DNA from: Brachyspira pilosicoli
Lineage (GTDB): Bacteria; Spirochaetota; Brachyspiria; Brachyspirales; Brachyspiraceae
DNA length: 64,000 bases
NCBI RefSeq assembly: GCF_036997485.1
Contig: NZ_JAWLPU010000004.1
Span: 124,001 to 188,000 of the forward strand
Reading direction: 5' to 3'
Shown here piece by piece: positions 1 to 8,002 of this stretch. Below the pieces are notes generated by a model. That model saw only the letters and a program-made list of their open reading frames with translations. It had not been told where the DNA came from and did not search any database. Position 1 is the first letter of the stretch; every line of letters begins with the position of its first letter. A program made the translations under genes and the position numbers.

Positions 1-122
1 TTAATCGTTTTATCTCTTAAAGTTGAAGCATCTTTATACTCTTTAAGCGGCATAGATGCTCCGCAAGATATAATAACAGATAAAATAGAAGTAAGTATTG
101 TTATGTGTTTGATTGCTTTCAT
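1..122 (-). CDS. Partial lipoprotein, N-terminal 40 residues
   Basis: Open reading frame on the minus strand starting with ATG at 122 and running off the left edge of the window. The translation begins with a basic n-region (MKAIKH), a hydrophobic stretch and the lipobox-like segment VIISC-GAS, so it is predicted to be an exported lipoprotein modified at the Cys near residue 20. Only about 40 residues are visible and I cannot assign a family. It points away from rpsU and the tRNAs. Confidence 0.6.
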   Translation of the reverse strand, partial: MKAIKHITILTSILSVIISCGASMPLKEYKDASTLRDKTI

Positions 123-222
123 AATATTATACTCCGAAAAAACTACAATATTTTATTGTTCTAATATAATATTACAGAAGATAAAAGTCAATAGTTTAAT
201 ACAAATAATATAATTTTACAAT

Positions 223-258
223 AAAAAAAGCACTGATAATAAAAACTATCAATGCTTT
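223..258 (-). terminator. Rho-independent terminator of rpsU
   Basis: Read on the minus strand, AAAGCATTGATA pairs with TATCAGTGCTTT (one G-U pair) around a short loop and is followed by a T run. It lies about 25 bp past the rpsU stop. A second inverted repeat, CAGATTAG at 268-275 with CTAATCTG at 293-300, overlaps the rpsU stop region. Confidence 0.8.
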
Positions 259-281
259 AATATTTATCAGATTAGATAAGT

Positions 282-491
282 TTATAGTAAACCTAATCTG
301 CGTTCTTTTTTGATTTTTCTTTTCATTCTTTTAAGAGCTTTTTCTCTTTGAAGTTTTTTCTCAAGAGAAGGTTTTTTGTAGAACTGTTTTTCTTTTAATT
401 CTTGTAAAATACCTTCGTTTTCACAAGCTCTTCTAAATCTTTTAATAACGCTTTCAACTGGTTCACCTTCATTAGCGAAAATACGTACCAA
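282..491 (-). CDS. rpsU: 30S ribosomal protein S21
   Basis: 69-residue, very basic protein with the S21 pattern: an N-terminal VRIFANEGEPVESVIKRF segment followed by a Lys/Arg-rich helical tail (KRMKRKIKKERR). S21 binds the 30S platform near the anti-Shine-Dalgarno and assists initiation. The start codon is TTG (489-491), not ATG. It is supported by the Shine-Dalgarno AGGTGAG about five bases upstream and by the conserved N-terminus. It lies directly downstream of the initiator and elongator Met tRNA genes on the same strand and is probably co-transcribed with them. A terminator follows. Confidence 0.93.
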   Translation of the reverse strand: MVRIFANEGEPVESVIKRFRRACENEGILQELKEKQFYKKPSLEKKLQREKALKRMKRKIKKERRLGLL

Positions 492-521
492 TTAACTCAC
501 CTGCCTTTTGATTAAAGTTAT

Positions 522-595
522 TAGCGGCGAAGGGACTTGAACCCCTGACACTGCGGATATGAGCCGCATGCTCTAACCACCTGAGCCACGCCGCC
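522..595 (-). tRNA. tRNA-Met (CAT), elongator type
   Basis: The 74-base minus-strand sequence folds as a cloverleaf: acceptor GGCGGCG/CGCCGCT, D-stem GCTC/GAGC, anticodon stem TGCGG/CCGCA with loop CTCATAT (anticodon CAT), T-loop TTCAAGT and discriminator A. CCA is not encoded. The paired first base (G1-U72) separates it from the initiator. A lysidine-modified Ile-CAT tRNA also has CAT, but the acceptor and T-arm resemble the firmicute-type elongator Met tRNA. Confidence 0.88.
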
Positions 596-628
596 AAATA
601 AAAAGTTTAAGCCTTTATTACTGGCTAT

Positions 629-701
629 TAGCGGGGGCAGGACTTGAACCTACGGCCTTTGGGTTATGAGCCCAACGAGCTACCAACTGCTCCACCCCGC
701 G
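629..701 (-). tRNA. Initiator tRNA-fMet (CAT)
   Basis: The 73-base minus-strand sequence has initiator hallmarks: an unpaired first acceptor position (C1 opposite U72), three consecutive G-C pairs in the anticodon stem (GGG/CCC) and loop CTCATAA. Acceptor is CGCGGGG with CCCCGCT, and the T-loop is TTCAAGT. CCA is not encoded. It lies 33 bp upstream of the elongator Met tRNA and is transcribed with it toward rpsU. Confidence 0.95.
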
Positions 702-721
702 ATGTATAAATATTGATATGC

Positions 722-749
722 ATATTATACTATTTATTAAAAAAGTCAA
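722..749 (-). promoter_or_regulatory. Sigma-70-type promoter for the tRNA-fMet/tRNA-Met/rpsU unit
   Basis: On the minus strand TTGACT (749-744) is followed after 16 bp by TAATAT (727-722), about 20 bp upstream of the tRNA 5' end. A TATAAT overlaps at 729-724 but gives a spacer of only 14. An imperfect hairpin (TAAAATG at 774-780 with CATTTTA at 784-790, outer arms TAGCG/CGCTA) lies between this promoter and the divergent frr promoter. Confidence 0.65.
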
Positions 750-844
750 GTATTTTTTATAGCGAAATCGAGTTAAAATGTTTCATTTTAGTGCCGCTAT
801 TAAGATATTAATTGTTTAGAAAAACTTGCTTATCTAATAATAAC

Positions 845-873
845 TTGACAATACTTATATCTTAAATTATAAT
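845..873 (+). promoter_or_regulatory. Sigma-70-type promoter of frr-uppS-cdsA
   Basis: TTGACA (845-850), a 17-bp spacer and TATAAT (868-873), a perfect consensus pair. An AAGAGG ribosome-binding site follows about 20 bp downstream, ahead of the frr ATG. Confidence 0.85.
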
Positions 874-904
874 TAATTCAAATAATTTTAAGAGGTTTTA
901 ATCT

Positions 905-1453
905 ATGTCAAAAGAATCCTATAAAGATAGAATGGAAAAGGCTATTAATAGTTTACAAAATGATTTGAAAGGTATTAGAACAGGAAGAGCAAATGCTTCT
1001 ATATTAGATGGTGTAAAAGTAGAGGCTTATGGCAGCAGTATGCCGCTTAAACAAGTAGGCAACGTTTCTACCCCTGATGCTAAAACTATAATGATACAGC
1101 CTTTTGATAAAGCATTGGTAGGAGACATAGAAAAGGCTATATTAAAAGCTGATTTGGGTTTTAATCCTTTTAATGACGGCGGTAATATTAGAATCATGGT
1201 GCCTGAGCTTACTAAAGAAAGAAGAGAAGAATTAAAAAAAGGTGTTAGACATAGAGGTGAAGAGGCTAAAATTGCTATTCGTAATATAAGAAGAGATGAA
1301 AATGATATTATAAAAAAGGATTTAAAAGAAAAAACTATTACTGAAGATGAATCTAAAAATCTTGAGAAAAAAATACAAAATGATACAGACAGCTATATAA
1401 AAAAAGTAGATGAATTAATTACTTCAAAAGAAAAAGAATTAGATAAAATATAA
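905..1453 (+). CDS. frr: Ribosome recycling factor
   Basis: 182 residues, close to the usual 185. The RRF pattern is present throughout: N-terminal helix with GIRTGRANASILDGVKVEAYG, the middle beta domain, and the C-terminal helices containing PELTKERREELKKGVRH and RNIRRDENDIIKK. RRF splits post-termination ribosomes together with EF-G in the cytoplasm. It is the first gene of a tight frr-uppS-cdsA run (2-bp and 3-bp gaps). The pyrH/tsf/rpsB genes that often precede frr in other bacteria are absent. A consensus promoter and an AAGAGG site precede it. Confidence 0.96.
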   Translation: MSKESYKDRMEKAINSLQNDLKGIRTGRANASILDGVKVEAYGSSMPLKQVGNVSTPDAKTIMIQPFDKALVGDIEKAILKADLGFNPFNDGGNIRIMVPELTKERREELKKGVRHRGEEAKIAIRNIRRDENDIIKKDLKEKTITEDESKNLEKKIQNDTDSYIKKVDELITSKEKELDKI

Positions 1454-1455
1454 TT

Positions 1456-2181
1456 ATGATGACAGAAAAGGATAATAAAGTTCCTTCACATGTTGCTATA
1501 ATTATGGACGGTAACGGCAGATGGGCTAAAGCTCGTAACAAATCCAGAAGTTTTGGACATAGAGCTGGAAGTGAAAATGTTATTAATATAGTAGAAGCTT
1601 GTTGTGAACTTAATATTAAATATTTAACACTCTATGCTTTTTCTACAGAGAATTGGAAAAGACCTGAAGAAGAAAAAAAAGCATTATTTAAACTTCTAAA
1701 AGAATTCTACAAAAAAGAAATTAAAAGACTCATTTCAAATAATATTTTAGTAAAGCATATAGGCGATATTTCTAAATTTCCAAAAGACACTATAAAAACT
1801 ATAGAAGAAACAGAAAAAGAAACTTTAGAAAAATGTAAAAATCCAATACTTACTGTAGTATTAGCATTAAATTATGGCTTTAGAGACGAACTTAAAACTG
1901 CTATAAAAAATATGTATTTTGATGTATTAACAAATAAAATTAATATAGAAGATATTGATGAAAACTCTATAGTAAATTATTTATATACAAAAGACATACC
2001 AGACCCAGATTTTTTAATAAGAACTTCCGGAGAGCATAGATTAAGCAATTTTTTAATGTATCAGGCATCATACAGTGAATTATATTTTACTGATATATTA
2101 TGGCCTGATTTTTCTAAAGAGAATTTTAAAAAAGCTATAGAAGAATATTCAAACAGAAACAGAAGGTATGGAGGCTTATAA
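1456..2181 (+). CDS. uppS: Isoprenyl transferase (undecaprenyl diphosphate synthase)
   Basis: Cis-prenyltransferase of 241 residues that extends farnesyl diphosphate with isopentenyl diphosphate to the undecaprenyl carrier used for peptidoglycan. Signatures visible: MDGNGRWAK near residues 17-25 with the catalytic Asp, HRAG, FSTENWKRP, and C-terminal RTSGEHRLSNFLMYQ with the diphosphate-binding arginines. There are two adjacent ATG codons, and either could be the start. It begins 2 bp after the frr stop without a clear separate Shine-Dalgarno, suggesting translational coupling. Confidence 0.95.
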   Translation: MMTEKDNKVPSHVAIIMDGNGRWAKARNKSRSFGHRAGSENVINIVEACCELNIKYLTLYAFSTENWKRPEEEKKALFKLLKEFYKKEIKRLISNNILVKHIGDISKFPKDTIKTIEETEKETLEKCKNPILTVVLALNYGFRDELKTAIKNMYFDVLTNKINIEDIDENSIVNYLYTKDIPDPDFLIRTSGEHRLSNFLMYQASYSELYFTDILWPDFSKENFKKAIEEYSNRNRRYGGL

Positions 2182-2184
2182 AAT

Positions 2185-3093
2185 ATGAAAGGAAGGCTTA
2201 TATCTGTAGCATTAACTTTACCATTATTTACTATTATTTTGCTTTACAATAGAGTTATTTTTCTCTTTCATGCTTTGATATTAGCTATTTCTATAATAAG
2301 TACATTAGAAATATTTAATATGGCTAAGGTTTATAGGCAGAAGAATTTTAGAACTGTTGTTACTACAATAGCAGCAATGGTTTTAGGATATATTATCACT
2401 ATATGCGGCAACAATATACTTCATGGAGATTTTTCCCGTCTTTATAAGTTTACTCAAATAAATAATATGTCTATGAGCTTATCGCTTGTTATGGTATTTG
2501 CTTTAATAGCTGCTCTTTTTATAATAAATATGTTTAAGGTCAATGTATCTACTTTTGAGGAGAGGGGTAGGGCTATACTTACTGCGGTATTTTGTTTTAT
2601 ATATGTTGGGCTTGGAGTGTGGCATATATCTTTAATGCGTTTTATGCCTAGCGGTAAATATTATATTGTATTTATATTATTATGTGCTTGGCTTAGCGAT
2701 ACGGGCGGATATCTGGTTGGAAGAAAATTTGGAAAACATAAACTTTCCAATAGTGCCTCACCTAATAAAAGCTATGAAGGTTTAGTAGGTATGTTTTTGT
2801 TTACAATACCTGTTTCTATAATTTATTATTATTTATACTCAAAAGGATATTTAAGCATAGTTCTTGGTAAAGATATACCTACATTTTCTCTATCGCAAAT
2901 AATATGGTTTACTATAATATTTACATTAACAGGTTTTCTTGGAGATATGGGAGAAAGTTTAATTAAAAGAATGTATGATACTAAAGATTCAAGCAAAATG
3001 TTCCCAGGGCATGGCGGGGTGTTTGATATATTTGATAGTGTAATATTAACTGCACCTATATCTTATTATATTATTTTAATAGCATTAAATTAA
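2185..3093 (+). CDS. cdsA: Phosphatidate cytidylyltransferase
   Basis: 302-residue polytopic inner-membrane protein with about eight hydrophobic segments. The CDP-alcohol signature lies near the C-terminus: KDSSKMFPGHGGVFDIFDS, preceded by GDMGESLIKR and SPNKSYEG. It makes CDP-diacylglycerol from phosphatidate and CTP for phospholipid synthesis. In the signature the usual DRxD reads DIFD, with the arginine replaced. A GGAGG site lies just inside the end of uppS. The stop overlaps that of the convergent downstream gene by four bases. Confidence 0.93.
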   Translation: MKGRLISVALTLPLFTIILLYNRVIFLFHALILAISIISTLEIFNMAKVYRQKNFRTVVTTIAAMVLGYIITICGNNILHGDFSRLYKFTQINNMSMSLSLVMVFALIAALFIINMFKVNVSTFEERGRAILTAVFCFIYVGLGVWHISLMRFMPSGKYYIVFILLCAWLSDTGGYLVGRKFGKHKLSNSASPNKSYEGLVGMFLFTIPVSIIYYYLYSKGYLSIVLGKDIPTFSLSQIIWFTIIFTLTGFLGDMGESLIKRMYDTKDSSKMFPGHGGVFDIFDSVILTAPISYYIILIALN

Positions 3094-3548
3094 TTATTCT
3101 TTTTTGCTTTATCTTCACTTGTTGCTATATCATAAAAATATAAGCCTAATATTGTTTGCAAAGGAAACATTATTATAGCTTCGAAGAATAAACTAACTCT
3201 TCTTATAGTGTATATTATATCTTTTTTCAAAACGAATACATTTAATATATATAATATTTTTGTAACAGCAAAACATAGCATTATTAGTATAATAACAAAA
3301 AATGAAACACTATTTGGGGCAGGAAGCAAGCTTATATATTTTGGGGTTTCATTATTGTTAGCATTATATATAAATAAAAATATTCCAAAAATATATATAA
3401 AGGCGAATATGGCATCTAATATTACAGTTATAGTAGTTGCTTTTTTAAAAGATATTTCTGGATATAATACTTTTCCGCAAGATTTACATTGTTTGGCGTA
3501 TTTATCATTAACAGTTCTACAATATTTACATTTTACAATTTTAGCCAT
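3090..3548 (-). CDS. Zinc-ribbon membrane protein of unknown function
   Basis: 152 residues. The N-terminus carries a four-cysteine ribbon (CKYC at 7-10 and CKSC at 21-24), followed by about three hydrophobic segments (roughly residues 38-62, 78-104 and 118-142) and a charged tail. The pattern is that of small zinc-ribbon membrane proteins often placed near envelope genes, and no specific activity can be inferred. It is convergent with cdsA. A plus-strand frame at 3208-3621 overlaps it and is judged a shadow, because the Cys pairs and membrane segments make sense only on the minus strand. Confidence 0.75.
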   Translation of the reverse strand: MAKIVKCKYCRTVNDKYAKQCKSCGKVLYPEISFKKATTITVILDAIFAFIYIFGIFLFIYNANNNETPKYISLLPAPNSVSFFVIILIMLCFAVTKILYILNVFVLKKDIIYTIRRVSLFFEAIIMFPLQTILGLYFYDIATSEDKAKKNN

Positions 3549-3701
3549 AATTTTATTTTTCTCTCCAATAAATTATAAACTATATAATATTTTTAATTGT
3601 AAAAATTGTCAACTGTTATAATACTATTAATACAAAGTTTAAAAGATAATTACACACTTGCAAATATTAAAAAAAAATGTTAAATATATTTATTAATAAT
3701 C

Positions 3702-5102
3702 ATGAAAATAAAAGTCTTAAAAAGAAAAAATATATTAGCTATATTTTTAATAGTTTTGATTTTGTTTGTTAACTCTTGCGACACTTTTGATTTATATTTA
3801 CGAAAGGGTTTAGACGGCGTTAATCTTTATGAGCTTACAGTTTATGGGGAGGCACTTGGAAGCGATATTAAAGTAGTGGAGCTTAGAGGGTTTAATGTTG
3901 ATGATTTTCGTACGGAGAGGGTTTCTTATTATTTAGACAAGTATCAGGGAAGTTGGCGTCCGCACATGCAAAAGATTATTGACAGGGCACAGATATATTT
4001 GCCTTATATAAAACAGGTATTTGCTGAAAAAGGAGTTCCTGAGGATTTAGCTTATTTACCTATAATAGAGAGCAGTTTTTATCCTCAGGCTGTTTCGCAT
4101 GCGGGTGCAGCTGGGCTTTGGCAGTTTATGCCTATGACGGGAGCTATATATAATTTAAAAGTTAATTATTGGTCTGATGATAGATTTGACCCAGAGCGTT
4201 CTACTAAGGCTGCAGCTGAGCATTTGATGAGGCTTGATGAAAATTTTAAATCTTGGGTTATTGCATTAATAGCATATAATGCAGGAGGGGGAAGAATATC
4301 TAAGGCTATTAAGCAAGTAAAAAGCAATAATTTTTATGATTTACTTAGGGCTAAGGTGCTTCCTAAGGAAACTGAAGAGTATATACCTAAATATGTAGCC
4401 TCTGTTATTATAGCAAAAAATCCAGAGAAATTTGGATTTAAGATTAACAAACCAAAGGTAGTTTTTCCAGAGGGTGATTTGGTTTATGTTGATGATGCGG
4501 CTGATTTATCTATAATAGCAGATATGATAGATGCTGAAACAGAGGATTTAAAAGCACTTAATCCTCATTTAGCGAGAGGGGTAACTCCTCCGGGTATGGT
4601 GCGTTATCCTTTAAGAATACCTGAGGGAAAAGAGCAATTATTTTATGATACTTTCGGCAAGATTCCTGCTTCTGAGAGGGTTACATTTAGAAGACATGAA
4701 GTAAAAATGAATGAAACGCTTTCGCATTTGTCTCGATTTTATAATGTGCCTATGCAGGCTATTGTTGAGATAAACAAATTAAAATCAAGAAATTTAAATA
4801 TAGGTCAGCAGGTGATGATTCCTATTCAAGGTCTTGATAATGCCAAGCAGGTGGATTTGGCTCAATATGAAGAAGAGCAAGAGAGAATAAGAGAGGGTAA
4901 ATTCGTATATTTTGAATCTTTGCCTCCGCCTGATTATGAATATAAAGATATAATGTACCATATAAGGGCAGGGGATACGCTTTGGATTATTGCAAGAAAA
5001 TTCAAAGTGGATATTGCTGAGATTAAAGCATGGAATAAGCTTGACAGTAATGTGCTTTCAATAGGCTCAGAAATATTTTTGAGAATACCTGTAAATAAAT
5101 AA
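3702..5102 (+). CDS. mltD: Membrane-bound lytic murein transglycosylase D, lipoprotein
   Basis: 466 residues. An N-terminal hydrophobic segment ends in a lipobox-like FVNSC, so it is probably lipid-anchored. A GH23/SLT domain (about residues 90-220) has the catalytic Glu in LPIIESSFYPQAVSH and the AAGLWQFMP motif. Two LysM domains follow, one near residues 325-370 and one at 420-465 (YHIRAGDTLWIIARKF). It cleaves the glycan strand to 1,6-anhydromuropeptides. No strong Shine-Dalgarno is seen before the ATG. It is monocistronic by spacing. Confidence 0.9.
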   Translation: MKIKVLKRKNILAIFLIVLILFVNSCDTFDLYLRKGLDGVNLYELTVYGEALGSDIKVVELRGFNVDDFRTERVSYYLDKYQGSWRPHMQKIIDRAQIYLPYIKQVFAEKGVPEDLAYLPIIESSFYPQAVSHAGAAGLWQFMPMTGAIYNLKVNYWSDDRFDPERSTKAAAEHLMRLDENFKSWVIALIAYNAGGGRISKAIKQVKSNNFYDLLRAKVLPKETEEYIPKYVASVIIAKNPEKFGFKINKPKVVFPEGDLVYVDDAADLSIIADMIDAETEDLKALNPHLARGVTPPGMVRYPLRIPEGKEQLFYDTFGKIPASERVTFRRHEVKMNETLSHLSRFYNVPMQAIVEINKLKSRNLNIGQQVMIPIQGLDNAKQVDLAQYEEEQERIREGKFVYFESLPPPDYEYKDIMYHIRAGDTLWIIARKFKVDIAEIKAWNKLDSNVLSIGSEIFLRIPVNK

Positions 5103-5312
5103 CAATCATGCTAAAAATTGAAAAGATATTTATACCATTGATATTATAGCAATTATTATTTATAATAATATTTTTGTAGTTTTTAATAGTTTGGCTTTAG
5201 TTTTTTATAAGTAAAATATATTGAAGTAACTATAATGGAAATATTTTTCAATTAATAATCTCCTCTTAATAAATGAAATATAGTTGTTTATATCAATAAA
5301 TTATATATTAGC

Positions 5313-5341
5313 TTGACTACTGCTTATATTTTTTATATAAT
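5313..5341 (+). promoter_or_regulatory. Promoter of the thioredoxin gene
   Basis: TTGACT (5313-5318), 17-bp spacer, TATAAT (5336-5341). A Shine-Dalgarno TAGGAG lies just ahead of the thioredoxin ATG at 5380. Confidence 0.75.
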
Positions 5342-5379
5342 TAATCGTATAAAAAATATATTAATATAGGAGTTTTATT

Positions 5380-5697
5380 ATGGTAGAATTAGATAAAGAT
5401 ACTTTTGATGAAAAGGTTATTAATTCAAAAGAATTATGCTTAGTTGATTATTTCGGCGATACTTGTGAACCTTGTAAAGCATTAATGCCTCATGTTCATG
5501 AATTAGCTAAACAATATGAAGGCAAAGTACCTTTCTATTCTTTTAATACTTCTAAAGCAAGAAGATTAGCTATTCGTGAAAAGATTTTAGGACTTCCTAC
5601 TATTGCTATTTATAAAGATGGTGCTAAAGTAAAAGAAGTAACTAAAGAAGAAGCTACTATTGAAAATATTAAAGCTATGGTTGATAGTATGTTATAA
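5380..5697 (+). CDS. trxA: Thioredoxin, CEPC active site
   Basis: 105-residue thioredoxin-fold protein with the redox pair C29-E30-P31-C32 in [12 protein letters not shown] and the cis-proline in [12 protein letters not shown]. The canonical WCGPC is changed to TCEPC: Trp to Thr and Gly to Glu. Both changes should alter redox potential and partner choice. CEPC-type thioredoxins are, to my knowledge, found in amino-acid-fermenting anaerobes, where thioredoxin reduces glycine or other reductases; that role here is inference because no such reductase lies nearby. It has its own promoter and terminator. The clean codon use suggests good expression. Confidence 0.9.
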   Translation: MVELDKDTFDEKVINSKELCLVDYFGDTCEPCKALMPHVHELAKQYEGKVPFYSFNTSKARRLAIREKILGLPTIAIYKDGAKVKEVTKEEATIENIKAMVDSML

Positions 5698-5718
5698 TAT
5701 TTGGTTTTATGAATCATT

Positions 5719-5756
5719 AAAGGCTCTATTATTTTTATAATAATAAAGCCTTTTTT
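5719..5756 (+). terminator. Terminator of the thioredoxin gene
   Basis: Inverted repeat AAAGGCT ... AGCCTTT with an AT-paired inner stem, then a T run, about 20 bp after the stop codon. Confidence 0.8.
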
Positions 5757-5779
5757 ATTTAACAATTATAAATTGCTTA

Positions 5780-6277
5780 CTATCTAAAGTTTACAAATTG
5801 CAAAGGTATAGGATAATCTTTTCCCTTTAGCATAGTAATTACAGCTTGCAAATCATCTTTTTTAGCACCAGATACTCTTACTTGTTCATCTTGTATGCTT
5901 GCTTGAACTTTCAATTTCATGTCTTTTATATCTTTTACTATTTCTTTTGCCAAATCTTTATCTATGCCATTAACTATTTCATTTATCTCTCTAACAGCAT
6001 CTCCGCTTGCTTTTTCTTTTTTCTTTTCTCTCAAACTTTTTTGATTTAAGCCTCTTTTTATAAATTTCTGAAATAAAATATCTTTTACTTGATTGAGTAC
6101 AAACTCTGCAGGTGCTGTTATGGTTACAGTTTTTTCACCTTTGTTTAATTCTATTGTGATATTTTGCCCTTTAAAATCGAATCTATTGCTAATTTCTTTC
6201 ACAGCAACATTAACACAATCGTCCATAACCTGCATATCTACTACTGAAACTATATCAAAGCTTGGATCTTTTGGCAT
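5780..6277 (-). CDS. yajQ: YajQ family nucleotide-binding protein (DUF520)
   Basis: 165 residues matching YajQ along the whole length: N-terminal [27 protein letters not shown], and the C-terminal segment [20 protein letters not shown] with final QFVNFR. YajQ proteins are small cytosolic two-domain proteins; some have been reported to bind cyclic di-GMP, others GTP or tRNA. No partner gene adjoins. A TAGGAGG site precedes the ATG. It is followed on the same strand, upstream in coordinates, by the thioredoxin terminator region, so it is convergent with trxA. Confidence 0.93.
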   Translation of the reverse strand: MPKDPSFDIVSVVDMQVMDDCVNVAVKEISNRFDFKGQNITIELNKGEKTVTITAPAEFVLNQVKDILFQKFIKRGLNQKSLREKKKEKASGDAVREINEIVNGIDKDLAKEIVKDIKDMKLKVQASIQDEQVRVSGAKKDDLQAVITMLKGKDYPIPLQFVNFR

Positions 6278-6301
6278 AAATCCCTCCTAATAATTATTTT
6301 T

Positions 6302-7774
6302 TTATTTATTTTTTAAAACTTTATTATAAAGTTTTTTATATTCTAAAGCAGTTTTTAAAAGCGAATAATCTTTTTTCATAGCATTATCTACAAGATTATC
6401 GAAATGATTTTTATTATTATAATATAAATCGAAAGCTAAGTCCATAGCCTCAACGAATGACTTTTGAGAATATTCATTGAATGAAAAGCCAGTTGCTTTT
6501 TTTATTGTTTTGACACCATTATAATTAACAACAGTATCTTTAAGACCTCCCACAGAATGCACTATTGGAAGGCTTCCATATTTCATGCTATATATTTGAT
6601 TAAGTCCGCAAGGTTCAAATCTGCTTGGCATTAAATATATGTCGCTTGCTGCTGTTAGCTTATGAGCTAATGCTTCATCAAATAAAAATAGCACTCTTAT
6701 ATTTTTTGCTCTTTTTACTCTCGCTACAAAATCATTTTCAAAGTCTTTAAAATAATTATTGCTGCTAAATAAAAATATAAAATTAGCATCATAAGTAGAA
6801 AGTTCAAAGAAAGATGAATATATTAAATCAAGCCCTTTTTGAGGGTCGAACCTTGATATCATGGTAACTAATGGATAATTTTTTTCTTTTATTTTTAATT
6901 CTTTATATAAGGCATTTCTTATTAATTTCTTTTTTTCTTTTGTATTTATATCATAATTATGTTTTATATATTTATCTGTTGTTGGATTCCATTGAGTGTC
7001 ATGCATGCCGTTTAATACGCCGAATAATTTGCCTTGTTCATTTTTATTTAAAAGTAAATTGTTTAATCCGCATCCAAACTCTTCTGTTTGTATTTCTTTG
7101 GCATAATTTGGGCTTACTGTTGTTACTATATCTGAAAGTATAATGCCTGCCTTTATAAAGCTAACATATCCATAAAACTCTATTCTGCTTGGTATGAAAT
7201 ATTTCCAAGATATATTAAGAAGTGAGTATATATCTGTGTTAAAATTGCCTTGATAGGCTAAATTATGAATAGTAAATATTACTTTTGTGTTTTTAAAAGC
7301 TTCTTCGGTGTTGTATATTTCTTTTATATAGAGTGCTGCCAATGCACTTTGCCAATCATGTAAATGAACTATGTCTAATTTAATATTTTCTTTTTTGTGT
7401 AGGTATATTAATAATTCTATGGCACTTTTAGTAAAAGCTATAAACCTTTTGGCATTGTCTTCATAGTCTTTAGAGTTTTCTGAATATATGCCGTCTCTTT
7501 TAAATAAAAAATCATTCTTTACAAAATAAACATCAATATTATTGTATTTGTGTTTGATAATTTCTGTTTGTATTGTTTCTGAGCCGAGTTTTATATCGAA
7601 TGAGGTGTATGTATTATTGTTTATTAGTTTATAATTATCTTTATAAAGCGGTATAATTAAAGAACTATTAACGTTTACTTGTTTTAAAGCATGCGGAAGA
7701 TTTCCAGCGATGTCTCCTAATCCACCTGTTTTTGAAAACGGGTAGGCTTCACTTGAAATCATAAATACATTCAT
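6302..7774 (-). CDS. glgA: Glycogen synthase (ADP-glucose type)
   Basis: GT5 family enzyme of 490 residues that transfers glucose from ADP-glucose to the growing alpha-1,4-glucan. Visible signatures are the N-terminal SKTGGLGDIAGNLPHAL (ADP-glucose-binding Lys), the LHDWQSAL segment, and in the second Rossmann domain SRFDPQKGLDL and SRFEPCGLNQIYSMKYG, with the catalytic Glu and the GGL loop. No other glg gene is in the window. It lies 24 bp upstream of yajQ on the same strand, so the two may share a transcript. Confidence 0.94.
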   Translation of the reverse strand: MNVFMISSEAYPFSKTGGLGDIAGNLPHALKQVNVNSSLIIPLYKDNYKLINNNTYTSFDIKLGSETIQTEIIKHKYNNIDVYFVKNDFLFKRDGIYSENSKDYEDNAKRFIAFTKSAIELLIYLHKKENIKLDIVHLHDWQSALAALYIKEIYNTEEAFKNTKVIFTIHNLAYQGNFNTDIYSLLNISWKYFIPSRIEFYGYVSFIKAGIILSDIVTTVSPNYAKEIQTEEFGCGLNNLLLNKNEQGKLFGVLNGMHDTQWNPTTDKYIKHNYDINTKEKKKLIRNALYKELKIKEKNYPLVTMISRFDPQKGLDLIYSSFFELSTYDANFIFLFSSNNYFKDFENDFVARVKRAKNIRVLFLFDEALAHKLTAASDIYLMPSRFEPCGLNQIYSMKYGSLPIVHSVGGLKDTVVNYNGVKTIKKATGFSFNEYSQKSFVEAMDLAFDLYYNNKNHFDNLVDNAMKKDYSLLKTALEYKKLYNKVLKNK

Positions 7775-7924
7775 AAATAATAATCTCTTTTAAAATATAT
7801 TTATATAATATATTTATATACCTTTTAACTCTAAAAATCAACTATTTAAAATTACATATATTAAAAAAATTATTTTTTTAAATATATATAATGACTTTTA
7901 CTTCTCAATAAATATTTATTTTTC

Positions 7925-7952
7925 TTGACAATAATTTTAATATAATTACTAT
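7925..7952 (+). promoter_or_regulatory. Promoter of the zinc alcohol dehydrogenase gene
   Basis: TTGACA (7925-7930), 16-bp spacer, TACTAT (7947-7952). The Shine-Dalgarno TAGGAG lies before the ATG at 8003. Confidence 0.6.
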
Positions 7953-8002
7953 ATATACGATTTAATTATTATTATTTTATAATTTTTTATAGGAGTTTAA
8001 TA

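Noticed and set aside
522-595. CAT tRNA as the lysidine-modified Ile tRNA
   Set aside because: The acceptor and T-arm resemble elongator tRNA-Met more closely; kept as Met with some remaining doubt.
3208-3621. 137-codon plus-strand open frame
   Set aside because: It overlaps the minus-strand zinc-ribbon protein, has no ribosome site, and its translation is low-complexity antisense of membrane segments.
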